A stretch of DNA of 11,326 nt from an uncultured Chlorobiaceae bacterium (GCA_903874585.1 CAIQSY010000008.1:1-11326), one strand, 5' to 3'. Positions 1 to 5,964 are shown, counted from the stretch's first letter. A program made the numbers and translations. The notes: generated from the letters alone by a model not told the origin.

Positions 1-1119
1 AATTGTGCCGATATAACGAATCAACTGGCCATCGTCATCGTGCAGCGGCATACCGCGTGATATGAGCCAGCGCACCGAGCCGTCAGGGTGGCAGACGCGA
101 TATTCTGGTGATGCAGCACTGCCTTGAGCGACTGCTTCACGTACAATTTGGGAGGTTATTTCGCGGTCTTCAGGATGCACCGTTGTTACACAAAGATTGT
201 GGCTCAAGGCGGCACTATTCACGGGTAATCCGTACAATGCCCATACTTGATCAGACCAGCTTATAGTGTCATTTGCCACATTCCACTCCCAGATGCCTGA
301 ACGGGCGGCTTCCAGTGCATAATTGAACCTTTTTTTGCTCTCGACAAGCTCATGTTCTACTCGTTTGCGTTCCGTGATATTGATGCCAACCGCAACAATG
401 CTTGTCTTGCCATCAATGATAACCTGTTTAGCATGGATAAGCAGCCAGAGAGCATGTTCTCCGAATTGCGGAATAATTTTTATTTCGACGCTTTTTTCAC
501 AACCGGAACGAAGGGTGGTGAGAAATTTTTTTCTGACCGATACCATGTTGTCCGGGCATACAAATGAAAATGGATCAACATGGTGCATCTCATCTTCTGT
601 TTTTCCGAAAATGATGTCGCGGGTGTAAGGGTTCCAGCCAATCAAACGACCGTCATTATCCAGAATAATGGCAAAACCCGGTATGGTTTCCAGTAACGTT
701 TTGTGCAACGCAACGGTTTGACGCGATTGGGTTTCAAGACGTTTTTGCTCAGAAATATCTCGCATGGTGACGAACAACTGCGCAATCTTCTTTTCCGGTG
801 AAAGCACAGGGTTGATGGTGATGCTCCAGATTCGACCGTCATGTTCATCTTCAAAAAAAGTGCCTTTCTCGGTGCAAATAACCTCATCGCACGTTTTTTT
901 CCAGCGCTCTGCAAACTCATGCACGTGCTGATCGGTTGCCAGCAGCGTCTCCACCAGAGCACCGACGCACTCCTGCCGTTGCCGCCCTAATTGATTGGCA
1001 AATAAGGTATTCGTATGAAGAATAGCGCCTTTCAGATTGACGATAACGGCTGCATCAGGAAGCGATTCCAGCAATGCAATAACCTGTTCATTAACCTGAT
1101 AATGAGGTGTTGTGTCCAT
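1..1119 (-). CDS. multi-PAS sensor protein, N-terminal part (probable histidine kinase or GGDEF-type regulator)
   Basis: The minus-strand frame stays open from ATG at 1119 to the window edge, giving 373 residues, so the C-terminal output domain is missing. I read three tandem PAS domains. PAS1 covers about residues 12-122 (LLESLPDAAVIVNLKG to FVTMRDISEQKRLE). PAS2 covers about 140-252 (LLETIPGFAIILDNDGR to VGINITERKRVEHEL). PAS3 starts about 262 (FNYALEAARSGIWEWN) and its PAC part RWLISRGMPLHDDDGQLIRYIG reaches the edge. The 'DISEQKR' and 'NITERKR' ends are typical PAC-to-linker motifs. There is no signal peptide or membrane segment in the visible part, so it probably senses a cytoplasmic signal. 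An in-frame TGA lies just upstream of the ATG, so the start is well bounded, although no clear Shine-Dalgarno is present. The PAS3 type is common in hybrid histidine kinases, but the output module cannot be known from this window. Confidence 0.88.
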   Translation of the reverse strand, partial: MDTTPHYQVNEQVIALLESLPDAAVIVNLKGAILHTNTLFANQLGRQRQECVGALVETLLATDQHVHEFAERWKKTCDEVICTEKGTFFEDEHDGRIWSITINPVLSPEKKIAQLFVTMRDISEQKRLETQSRQTVALHKTLLETIPGFAIILDNDGRLIGWNPYTRDIIFGKTEDEMHHVDPFSFVCPDNMVSVRKKFLTTLRSGCEKSVEIKIIPQFGEHALWLLIHAKQVIIDGKTSIVAVGINITERKRVEHELVESKKRFNYALEAARSGIWEWNVANDTISWSDQVWALYGLPVNSAALSHNLCVTTVHPEDREITSQIVREAVAQGSAASPEYRVCHPDGSVRWLISRGMPLHDDDGQLIRYIGTI

Positions 1120-1192
1120 TGATAGCGAAAAAATCAGTTTATGTCATCTGATGAAGCACGTGTTCGTACTCTCTGGCTGAAAAATATCCATC

Positions 1193-1229
1193 AAAAAAGC
1201 AGCCACGCTTGTAAATGAAGCGGTTGCTT
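1193..1229 (-). terminator. intrinsic terminator of the synthase operon
   Basis: On the minus strand an 11-12 bp GC-containing stem (AGCAACC..GCTT paired with AAGC..GGCTGCT, with a 2-nt bulge and one G-U pair) closes a 7-nt loop and is followed directly by six T residues. It lies about 265 nt after the synthase stop and about 74 nt before the PAS gene start, so it separates the two transcription units. Confidence 0.75.
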
Positions 1230-1292
1230 ACCTCTTGTTATTGCAGACTTTTTGGAACATCTTCAGCGCTGGAAATACCATTGCGTGAAGCG

Positions 1293-1322
1293 TCACTTCT
1301 TACTTTTTTGTATAAGAAGTGA
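1293..1322. repeat. perfect 10-bp inverted repeat
   Basis: TCACTTCTTA (1293-1302) is repeated as its exact reverse complement at 1313-1322 around a 10-nt loop. On neither strand is it followed by a clean T-tract, so it is more likely an RNA structure or protein-binding site than a terminator. Confidence 0.6.
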
Positions 1323-1423
1323 TAATAAGCAATGAGACGCACTTTATCAGTTCAATCAGATGTTTTTCTTTGCTATCAGGCGATTCCGTTTGCTGGCACG
1401 GTGCATCGCCCATTGCGTTCCTA

Positions 1424-1472
1424 AACCGCTTTCTGCTCTTATTTTCTCTGCGAAGAAGGCATCAAAGCGGTT
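1424..1472. repeat. 9-bp inverted repeat after synthase stop codon
   Basis: AACCGCTTT (1424-1432) pairs with AAAGCGGTT (1464-1472) across a 31-nt loop. The arm nearest the synthase stop lies 21 nt from it. Part of the stem sequence (AACCGCTT) recurs in the terminator at 1193-1229. It may stabilise the transcript 3' end. Confidence 0.45.
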
Positions 1473-1493
1473 ATCGGAGCGGACGCAAAAAGA

Positions 1494-2480
1494 TTACATG
1501 TATTTTATGCCAATCAACGTAGCGACAATCATCTGGTTGATGAGGAAGAGAAAGTTGTTGATCATTGAGAAGCGGAGAAAGGCGTTATGCTCATTAATCT
1601 CGCTTTTGCCAATGGCGTTTCCGAATCCATCGTCTATGGCAAGTTGCATGAATGAGAGTCCTTTGTGTGGATCGAGGTAGAGTTTTACTTGGATAACGAT
1701 GTCAATCGCCAATGTCACCAGAACGAAATACATCATGCTGTGAAAACCCCAACTCCATGAAAGCCAGGCGAATACGGCAAAGACAAGGTCGACAATAATG
1801 AATGCAACGAGGAAAGTATTCTTTGCTCCAATCATAACGGTGAGCGATTTCATGCCACCTTTGGTATCGCCCTCCTGCGATTTGAAGTCATTCATAATAA
1901 TCAGCGCCATGGCCATGAAGAAATTCAGTCCGGCGAGACAGATTACCTCCTGCCTGATTTCGCTGAAGAAGACGTTGGCTGAGAGCCAAGTTATTACTCC
2001 ATAAGAGATTCCGACCGCAGGCGCCGATAAAAAAATATTCTTTTTCAGTTTAAGCGGTGGCGCGGAGTAAATGTAGCCAAGGAAAAGTCCTGCCATAAGC
2101 GAAGCGAAAAATATCCATCCTCGCTGACCACCAATGTGCATTGCAATGCCGCTGCCGAGCAAAATTGCAACGACAAGCACGATGCTCCAGTTCCAGAGCG
2201 CTTCGCGTTCGGTTAATCGACCGGAGGGAATCGGGCGCGTCGGTTCGTTAACGCGATCGAGTTCGAGATCGTAATAATCATTGACCGATTGGCTGAACCC
2301 GGTACCAAGAGGTCCGTAGATTATGAACAGGGTAAGCAGCAGCAGGTAGTCGTGCATACTTGCTTGCATCGCTCCAGAAGCCATAACCCCGCCAGCAAGG
2401 CATGGAAAAACACTTATCCATGTAATAGGATCAAGTATTTCAATATGTGCTCTGATTTTATCAATAAATCCTGTGCGCAT
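1494..2480 (-). CDS. chlorophyll / bacteriochlorophyll synthase (UbiA prenyltransferase, BchG/ChlG/BchK family)
   Basis: This integral membrane enzyme esterifies a (bacterio)chlorophyllide with a polyprenyl diphosphate, the last step of pigment synthesis. The 328-residue length is normal for the family. The first Asp-rich motif N67-D-Y-Y-D71-x3-D75 is followed by NEPTRPIPSGR (78-88). The chlorophyll synthase signature YSAPPLKLK is at 138-146, and the second Asp motif NDFKSxEGD is at 197-205. Seven to nine hydrophobic segments alternate with these loops. The NEPxRPIPSG and YSAPP motifs exclude menaquinone or heme O prenyltransferases. Green sulfur bacteria carry three paralogues (for BChl a, Chl a and chlorosome BChl c/d/e). 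The QNGW segment after YSAPPLKLK, usual in BchG and ChlG, is replaced by KKNIF, which leans towards a chlorosome-type (BchK-like) enzyme, but I cannot settle which. It is the last gene of the minus-strand run, 37 nt after the 40-residue gene. Confidence 0.93.
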   Translation of the reverse strand: MRTGFIDKIRAHIEILDPITWISVFPCLAGGVMASGAMQASMHDYLLLLTLFIIYGPLGTGFSQSVNDYYDLELDRVNEPTRPIPSGRLTEREALWNWSIVLVVAILLGSGIAMHIGGQRGWIFFASLMAGLFLGYIYSAPPLKLKKNIFLSAPAVGISYGVITWLSANVFFSEIRQEVICLAGLNFFMAMALIIMNDFKSQEGDTKGGMKSLTVMIGAKNTFLVAFIIVDLVFAVFAWLSWSWGFHSMMYFVLVTLAIDIVIQVKLYLDPHKGLSFMQLAIDDGFGNAIGKSEINEHNAFLRFSMINNFLFLINQMIVATLIGIKYM

Positions 2481-2517
2481 TGCTCATTCTTGTTTTAACC
2501 AACATGAAGTACGGCGT

Positions 2518-2640
2518 TCAGTCAAGCTTTTTTTTGCCCTGTCCAATGAATTTGTTTAACACCATAACCAGAACAATGCCGCCGATAAAGAATGCAACAG
2601 GAGCAATAATCGTTGTATAATTGAATGCGGTCTGATTCAT
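2518..2640 (-). CDS. small single-pass membrane protein (40 residues), unknown function
   Basis: This short minus-strand ORF fills the gap between the radical SAM gene (31 nt upstream) and the chlorophyll synthase gene (37 nt downstream). The product begins MNQTAFNYTTIIAPVAFF and has one predicted transmembrane helix at about residues 10-32. The tail FIGQGKKKLD is rich in lysine, which by the positive-inside rule puts the C-terminus in the cytoplasm. Composition and layout (short polar N-terminus, clean helix, basic tail) look like a real small membrane subunit rather than chance, and it fits exactly between its neighbours in the same direction. No strong Shine-Dalgarno precedes it, which is common in this window. 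I do not recognise a family. By position, a partner of the synthase or a small subunit of a pigment-protein complex is plausible, but that is inference. Confidence 0.7.
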   Translation of the reverse strand: MNQTAFNYTTIIAPVAFFIGGIVLVMVLNKFIGQGKKKLD

Positions 2641-2671
2641 AAGAGCTTATAGTTATTGCCATTAAAACAGC

Positions 2672-4078
2672 TTAAAGAAACACCTCTGGTTTGAGCTGTT
2701 TGGTGAAATTGTGCATAGCGTAGTTCGCTAACCATATCCAGTTGAGCGGTTTTCCCTGCATTCGCTTAAGGATGGCTTTTTTCTTGTACACCTCTTGCTG
2801 CAGTTTGATGAAGTTGTCGAGCAATTTTTCACCCGACATGTTTTTTGGTTCAAACATGTAGTGATAGGTATCGTATTTGTCCCACTCAAAATGGCGGATT
2901 CGAGGTTTTATCTCTTCGAAATAAGGGGTTCCCGGAAAAGGTGTGACCAGTGAAAAGACAGGGAATTCAATCTTGTTCTCCATGATGAAGTCGTATGTGG
3001 CTTGAAAACTTTTTTCGTTGTCATCATCGAATCCAAACATAAAGTACGCTTGTATAGCTACGCTGTAATTATGAAGATTGCCCACCACGCTTGAATAATT
3101 CTGAATACGGTTGCTGCCTTTGTTCATGCTTTTAAGGGTGTCTGGATTGAGCGATTCGAAACCGATGCTCATCAAGTCGCATCCAGAACGTCCCGCAATT
3201 TCAGCTACTTCTGGTTTGTGGAGGAAGTTCATGGAGATATTTGCGTTCCAACGAACGCCAATTTTGGTCATCTCTTCAAGCAACTCAAGGAAGTATTGGG
3301 GACGGAAGCTGATATTGTCGTCCATGAATGAGAAGGTGACCTCCTTTTTGCCCATGCGTTCTTGATGATATTTCATTTCATCAAGAACCAGATCAATGTC
3401 GCGATAACGGAAACTCTTTCCATACACGGTGGGTGTGGTGCAGAAATTGCAACCCACAGGGCACCCTTTGGTTGCAAGAACCGGAATGCGTGAGCTATAA
3501 CGTTTTGCGTTTTTTGAGTTTAAGGCATAGCTGAAATCCGGTCGTTGCATGGTGGTCATCGGCAGGAGTTCCGCTGCTCGATAAGATGACTTCATGGTGC
3601 CCCGCAAAATATCAGAAGCAAGTTCATTCCAGATTGATTCTATTTCACCGTAAATCACGCTTGTGCAGTGTTGCGTTGCTTCGTCGAGCAGCATGGTTGG
3701 GTGAACTCCGCCGAGCAAAACAATTTTATTCTGCGCTAAAGCGTTGTCGCCGATGCTGTAAGCTTTGTTCGCGTTGAGTGTGCGGGAGGTAATGCCAATG
3801 ACGTCGTATCCTGAAAAATCTTCAGGAATCTTGTCGCCAGTGCGCTCATCAATAAGGGTGACATCAAAAAGCTTGCCGGCAAGTGTGGCGACCATAATCA
3901 GGTTCAGTGGCATGCTGACGGTTCCTGAATCCACCATGATGCTGGTGGAGCTTTTTGGCTGGATAAGGAGCCACTTTTTTTTGGTTGTCTGCTGCGTAGC
4001 GAGCCATTCAGGAGATTCAAGAGTGACATCGTTATGAGGATAAGTTATTCCTGTGGTGTTATGGTCGGTTGCCAGCAT
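2672..4078 (-). CDS. cobalamin-binding-domain radical SAM protein, BchE/BchQ/BchR-like
   Basis: The 468-residue protein has the class B radical SAM architecture. A Rossmann-like B12-binding domain covers about residues 33-165 (KKWLLIQPKSS, VTLIDERTGD, YDVIGITSRT, LLGGVHPTML). A radical SAM core follows, with the 4Fe-4S motif C206-PVG-C210-NF-C213, then FMDDNI, SIGFESLN and FPGTPY strands, and a basic C-terminal tail of about 90 residues. The classical DxHxxG cobalamin ligand is not evident, as in several members of this group. In green sulfur bacteria such proteins include the oxidative cyclase BchE and the C-8(2)/C-12(1) methyltransferases BchQ and BchR, and the length fits the methyltransferases better than BchE. 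Its place just upstream of a chlorophyll synthase gene supports a pigment role. The neighbouring Nif11-domain gene leaves open peptide modification instead. AGAGG lies immediately before the ATG. Confidence 0.85.
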   Translation of the reverse strand: MLATDHNTTGITYPHNDVTLESPEWLATQQTTKKKWLLIQPKSSTSIMVDSGTVSMPLNLIMVATLAGKLFDVTLIDERTGDKIPEDFSGYDVIGITSRTLNANKAYSIGDNALAQNKIVLLGGVHPTMLLDEATQHCTSVIYGEIESIWNELASDILRGTMKSSYRAAELLPMTTMQRPDFSYALNSKNAKRYSSRIPVLATKGCPVGCNFCTTPTVYGKSFRYRDIDLVLDEMKYHQERMGKKEVTFSFMDDNISFRPQYFLELLEEMTKIGVRWNANISMNFLHKPEVAEIAGRSGCDLMSIGFESLNPDTLKSMNKGSNRIQNYSSVVGNLHNYSVAIQAYFMFGFDDDNEKSFQATYDFIMENKIEFPVFSLVTPFPGTPYFEEIKPRIRHFEWDKYDTYHYMFEPKNMSGEKLLDNFIKLQQEVYKKKAILKRMQGKPLNWIWLANYAMHNFTKQLKPEVFL

Positions 4079-4134
4079 GCCTCTTTGATGAATAATTTAT
4101 GTCTGAATACAGTGTTTGACTTCTTTTTGTTGGG

Positions 4135-4587
4135 TTATCCTGGAATTTTATTGCCCCACAAGGTGAAATTGTTTTCAACATCATCAGGTTTTTCGTCAAT
4201 GACCGTATTCAGTATTGTTCGCAGCTCATTGGTGGAACAACTGAACCCTTTTGCTCCGATAATTTCCATGCGCTCTGCCATAGTGCTTGCGGCAACTATT
4301 TTGTCACGAAATTTTTTGTCAGCCTGAATGCTTTCAAGCAAAGCTGTTGTCTCTGCTGTTGTCATTTTCTTCTTGTTTAGTTGTTGAACTTCCTGTCGTG
4401 TCATTGTTGAAAATCCACAATGCACCCCATTGTGTGCTGGGAAAACATCAATGGTCTCTACCGTTTTGTTGTTGAGATGACGAGACTGTTCTGTTGGTTG
4501 CGCTTTTGTCGATCTCCCTATTGTAACGGGCAAACGTGAACTCAATGGTGGCTCTTTTGCTTCTTTTTTTAACCAACGCGAGGACAT
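4135..4587 (-). CDS. Nif11-domain protein (RiPP leader-like)
   Basis: The ORF gives up to 150 residues. Residues 75-128 (MTTAETTALLESIQADKK, FRDKIVAA, EIIGAKGFSCSTNEL) match the Nif11/N-terminal leader pattern: a helix with F-L-x-x-L-like spacing, a D-x-x-F/L-R segment, and a closing G-F-x-x-S-x-x-E-L motif. Only about 20 residues follow (VIDEKPDD..LWGNKIPG) and no Gly-Gly cleavage site is visible, so it is not a textbook precursor. The first 74 residues are polar, basic and not recognisable. An internal ATG at 4365, preceded by AAGAAGA, would give a 76-residue protein of typical Nif11 size and may be the true start; the long form has no Shine-Dalgarno. It is the first gene of the minus-strand run, 56 nt before the radical SAM gene. 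Nif11 proteins serve as leaders recognised by modifying enzymes, but no other RiPP maturation or export gene is seen here. Confidence 0.7.
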   Translation of the reverse strand: MSSRWLKKEAKEPPLSSRLPVTIGRSTKAQPTEQSRHLNNKTVETIDVFPAHNGVHCGFSTMTRQEVQQLNKKKMTTAETTALLESIQADKKFRDKIVAASTMAERMEIIGAKGFSCSTNELRTILNTVIDEKPDDVENNFTLWGNKIPG

Positions 4588-4625
4588 AATTACTTTATTT
4601 TTTTATACGAATAACTCGATTTTAT

Positions 4626-4652
4626 ACATCAAGCCACCACGCTTATTGATGT
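4626..4652. repeat. 7-bp inverted repeat, candidate operator
   Basis: ACATCAA and its exact reverse complement TTGATGT are separated by 13 nt. It lies about 40 bp upstream of the long-form start of the Nif11 gene and overlaps a possible minus-strand -35 element, so it could be a repressor or activator site. Confidence 0.35.
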
Positions 4653-4671
4653 TTTATAATAAATTATAAGT

Positions 4672-4694
4672 ATGAGTAAATACTTACTGCTCAT
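4672..4694. repeat. imperfect 23-bp palindrome, candidate operator
   Basis: ATGAG..CTCAT encloses AGTAA-ATAC-TTACT. The palindrome sits in the divergent AT-rich spacer, 14 bp upstream of a plus-strand TATAAT sequence at 4708-4713. Confidence 0.35.
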
Positions 4695-5114
4695 TTGAAA
4701 AATATAGTATAATTTTTTGTTCTTAAATATTATAATTTTTAAATTCATACCATTTCTTATTTATTCTGTGGTATATCATGCTTTATTGATGATAAGCTTT
4801 TTTAGTAAATTGTTTTTTTAAAGCATTTTATATTTTTTTCTCTCGCACGGATCATTGCTCTGTGCATAATTTTCTATAAGATTTGGCGCTGCTCAATGTT
4901 ATAGCCAAGACGTTGCTGAAGATGGTTGTGATTGTTGCTGTGGCAAAAAATCGCCGTGATTTAATACGTGTGAAAGCGCTTGTGGCTTGGATGTGCAGTG
5001 AGTAAGGTTTTCTTAGATGCGGTTAGTTTTTTCAACAACCAGATACCATTGATAATGATAAGAATGTTATGGCTGCAAGCTGTCAAAGGGGCATGGTCTT
5101 CATACATCAGGAGA

Positions 5115-5285
5115 ATGAATAACAACATAAAGCCTCAAAGACTCGATGTTTATCTCAGTCAAAAAATTGATATGGGCATGACTCTTGAAGAGTTTGGTGA
5201 GATGGTTTTTATTGAAGGGTTTGCGGCTGGTGAAAAGTATTCCAAAACGTTGATGCGTGAGCATGGGGAGCATCAGCTCAACTGA
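5115..5285 (+). CDS. hypothetical small protein (56 residues)
   Basis: From the ATG at 5115 the product is a soluble, mixed-charge protein with a plausible amphipathic helical middle (TLEEFGEMVFIEGFAAGEKY) and a charged C-terminus (MREHGEHQLN). I do not recognise a family. AGGAGA touches the ATG almost directly (one-base gap from AGGAG), which is closer than ideal. In-frame ATGs at 5055 and 5064 would give 76 or 73 residues with an added MLWLQAVKGAWSSYI segment. The composition changes upstream of 5115, so I prefer the short form. It is followed 115 bp later by the 80-residue hydrophobic gene on the same strand. Confidence 0.45.
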   Translation: MNNNIKPQRLDVYLSQKIDMGMTLEEFGEMVFIEGFAAGEKYSKTLMREHGEHQLN

Positions 5286-5400
5286 ATAAACATATTGATT
5301 CAGAAATTCTGCATAGGTTTTTTGGCAAGTCTTGCTGCTGTTATTATCCTTCAAGTGCAAAAAAATGATCGTTAAATCTTAATAAGAGAGGAGGTTTTTT

Positions 5401-5643
5401 ATGGGTTTATCTAATCCTGTCGATATGGTAAAAACTACAGCAGGGGTTGCCGTCGGTACGGCTTTGATTGCTCCTGCTGCTCCGATTGTTGTTCCTGTTG
5501 TTATGCCTGTTGTTATGCCTGTTGTGCACGGTCTGGTTGGTATTGCTTTTTTTGGGGCTACTCTTTTTGCTGTTGGTTCGCTTGTGGTTAATGCGGCAGG
5601 AGCACTGAGCAACATCAATAATTCCATGAAGCACGACAGGTAA
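5401..5643 (+). CDS. small hydrophobic protein with PVVM repeats (80 residues), unknown function
   Basis: A perfect AGGAGG at 5389-5394 lies six bases before the ATG. This is the strongest ribosome binding site in the window and points to high expression. The protein starts MGLSNPVDMVKTT and then has two hydrophobic stretches, about residues 14-43 and 45-69. The first ends in a proline-valine repeat (PIVV PVVM PVVM PVVH, residues 28-43) and the second is rich in glycine and alanine (HGLVGIAFFGATLFAVGS). A short polar tail, NINNSMKHDR, closes it. No signal-peptidase site is clear. I do not recognise the family. A hairpin-forming membrane peptide or a small envelope protein is compatible with the sequence. 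The minus-strand frames over the same interval lack a ribosome site and are shadows. Confidence 0.75.
   Translation: MGLSNPVDMVKTTAGVAVGTALIAPAAPIVVPVVMPVVMPVVHGLVGIAFFGATLFAVGSLVVNAAGALSNINNSMKHDR
5494..5529 (+). repeat. three tandem 12-bp units inside the 80-residue gene
   Basis: CCTGTTGTTATG occurs twice in a row (5494-5505 and 5506-5517), then as CCTGTTGTGCAC (5518-5529). Each unit encodes PVVM or PVVH. The identical DNA of the first two units suggests a recent slippage duplication. Confidence 0.85.
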
Positions 5644-5701
5644 GCGGTTGCGTGTTTTTAGGAAAAAGTGATAAGTTATGCAAGCTGTGCAGGGAAGCGA
5701 T

Positions 5702-5888
5702 TTAAGGGCACCTCTATTTATTCGTGAGTGATATATCTTTGGATTTTAGCTATGAGAAAAATCAACAAAATCCGATATTTTTTGATTTTTATACAATATA
5801 AATATCTCAAATATAGCGCATCAAGGTAGGGTTTTGACCATCAATTTTTTTACATGTATCCTATCTGAATAAATAGAGGTGCCCTTAA
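5702..5888. mobile_element. MITE-like non-autonomous element with TTAA borders
   Basis: A 22-bp sequence at 5702-5723 (TTAAGGGCACCTCTATTT plus ATTC) is repeated as its exact reverse complement at 5867-5888. If TTAA is the 4-bp target duplication, the element is 179 bp (5706-5884) with 18-bp perfect terminal inverted repeats starting GGG. The interior is AT-rich and has no ORF. Small size, perfect inverted ends, no transposase and palindromic 4-bp borders are the marks of a MITE. A YTAR-type target and GG-starting ends fit mobilisation by an IS5-group transposase, which is inference. It sits in the spacer between convergent genes, so insertion did little harm. Confidence 0.8.
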
Positions 5889-5906
5889 GTCATATTCCTA
5901 TACGTA

Positions 5907-5936
5907 GAAAGGGCTACCTTTTCAGATAGCCCTTTC
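5907..5936. terminator. hairpin between convergent genes (mdh / small gene terminator)
   Basis: GAAAGGGCTA (5907-5916) and TAGCCCTTTC (5927-5936) form a perfect 10-bp stem with a 10-nt loop, 28 nt after the mdh stop. On the plus strand a T-rich run follows. On the minus strand there is no T-tract, and the MITE begins 18 nt beyond the stem. It probably serves as a terminator or 3' end stabiliser for mdh and perhaps also the plus-strand unit. Confidence 0.65.
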
Positions 5937-5964
5937 GTTCGGTTTCCTTTCCTTTTGTCGATTT

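Larger units (their letters stand above)
1120..1493. other. structured intergenic region between synthase 3' end and PAS sensor gene
   Basis: This 374-bp spacer lies between two minus-strand genes. Read on the minus strand it holds, in order, a 9-bp inverted repeat with a 31-nt loop (1424-1472), a perfect 10-bp inverted repeat (1293-1322) and an intrinsic terminator (1193-1229). A possible 37-residue minus-strand ORF (start 1413, stop 1300, preceded by AGGA five nt before ATG) runs between the first two hairpins. It begins MGDAPCQQTESPDS and ends in a hydrophobic stretch, but nothing beyond the weak ribosome site supports it. The region may be a long 3' untranslated region of the synthase operon or a separate small RNA. 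Confidence 0.5.
4588..5114. other. AT-rich regulatory spacer between divergent small genes
   Basis: These 527 bp separate the minus-strand Nif11 run from the plus-strand small genes and carry no convincing ORF. The sequence is strongly AT-rich to about 4850. It contains a 7-bp inverted repeat (ACATCAA 4626-4632 / TTGATGT 4646-4652) and an imperfect palindrome at 4672-4694 with an AGTAA/TTACT core. A TATAAT box lies at 4708-4713 on the plus strand, with only a weak TTACTG 18 nt upstream. A weak stem (4780-4797) followed by six T residues could end a short plus-strand transcript. On the minus strand TTGATG and TATAAA lie 19 nt apart ahead of the Nif11 gene. From 4850 to 5114 I see only degenerate ORF extensions. 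Confidence 0.5.

Noticed and set aside
323..628. Plus-strand ORFs over the left edge
   Set aside because: They lie antisense to the clear PAS domain frame that runs from 1119 to the window edge.
1293..1322. Palindrome considered as an intrinsic terminator
   Set aside because: Neither strand has a T-tract after the stem; the T-run is in the loop. The hairpin at 1193-1229 is the better terminator.
5100..5360. Minus-strand 86-residue ORF opposite the 56-residue gene
   Set aside because: It has no ribosome site and a less protein-like composition than the plus-strand frame. Its reality cannot be fully excluded.
5494..5529. 12-bp tandem repeats considered as a CRISPR or iteron array
   Set aside because: The units are contiguous, in frame and coding, with no spacers and no replication genes nearby.
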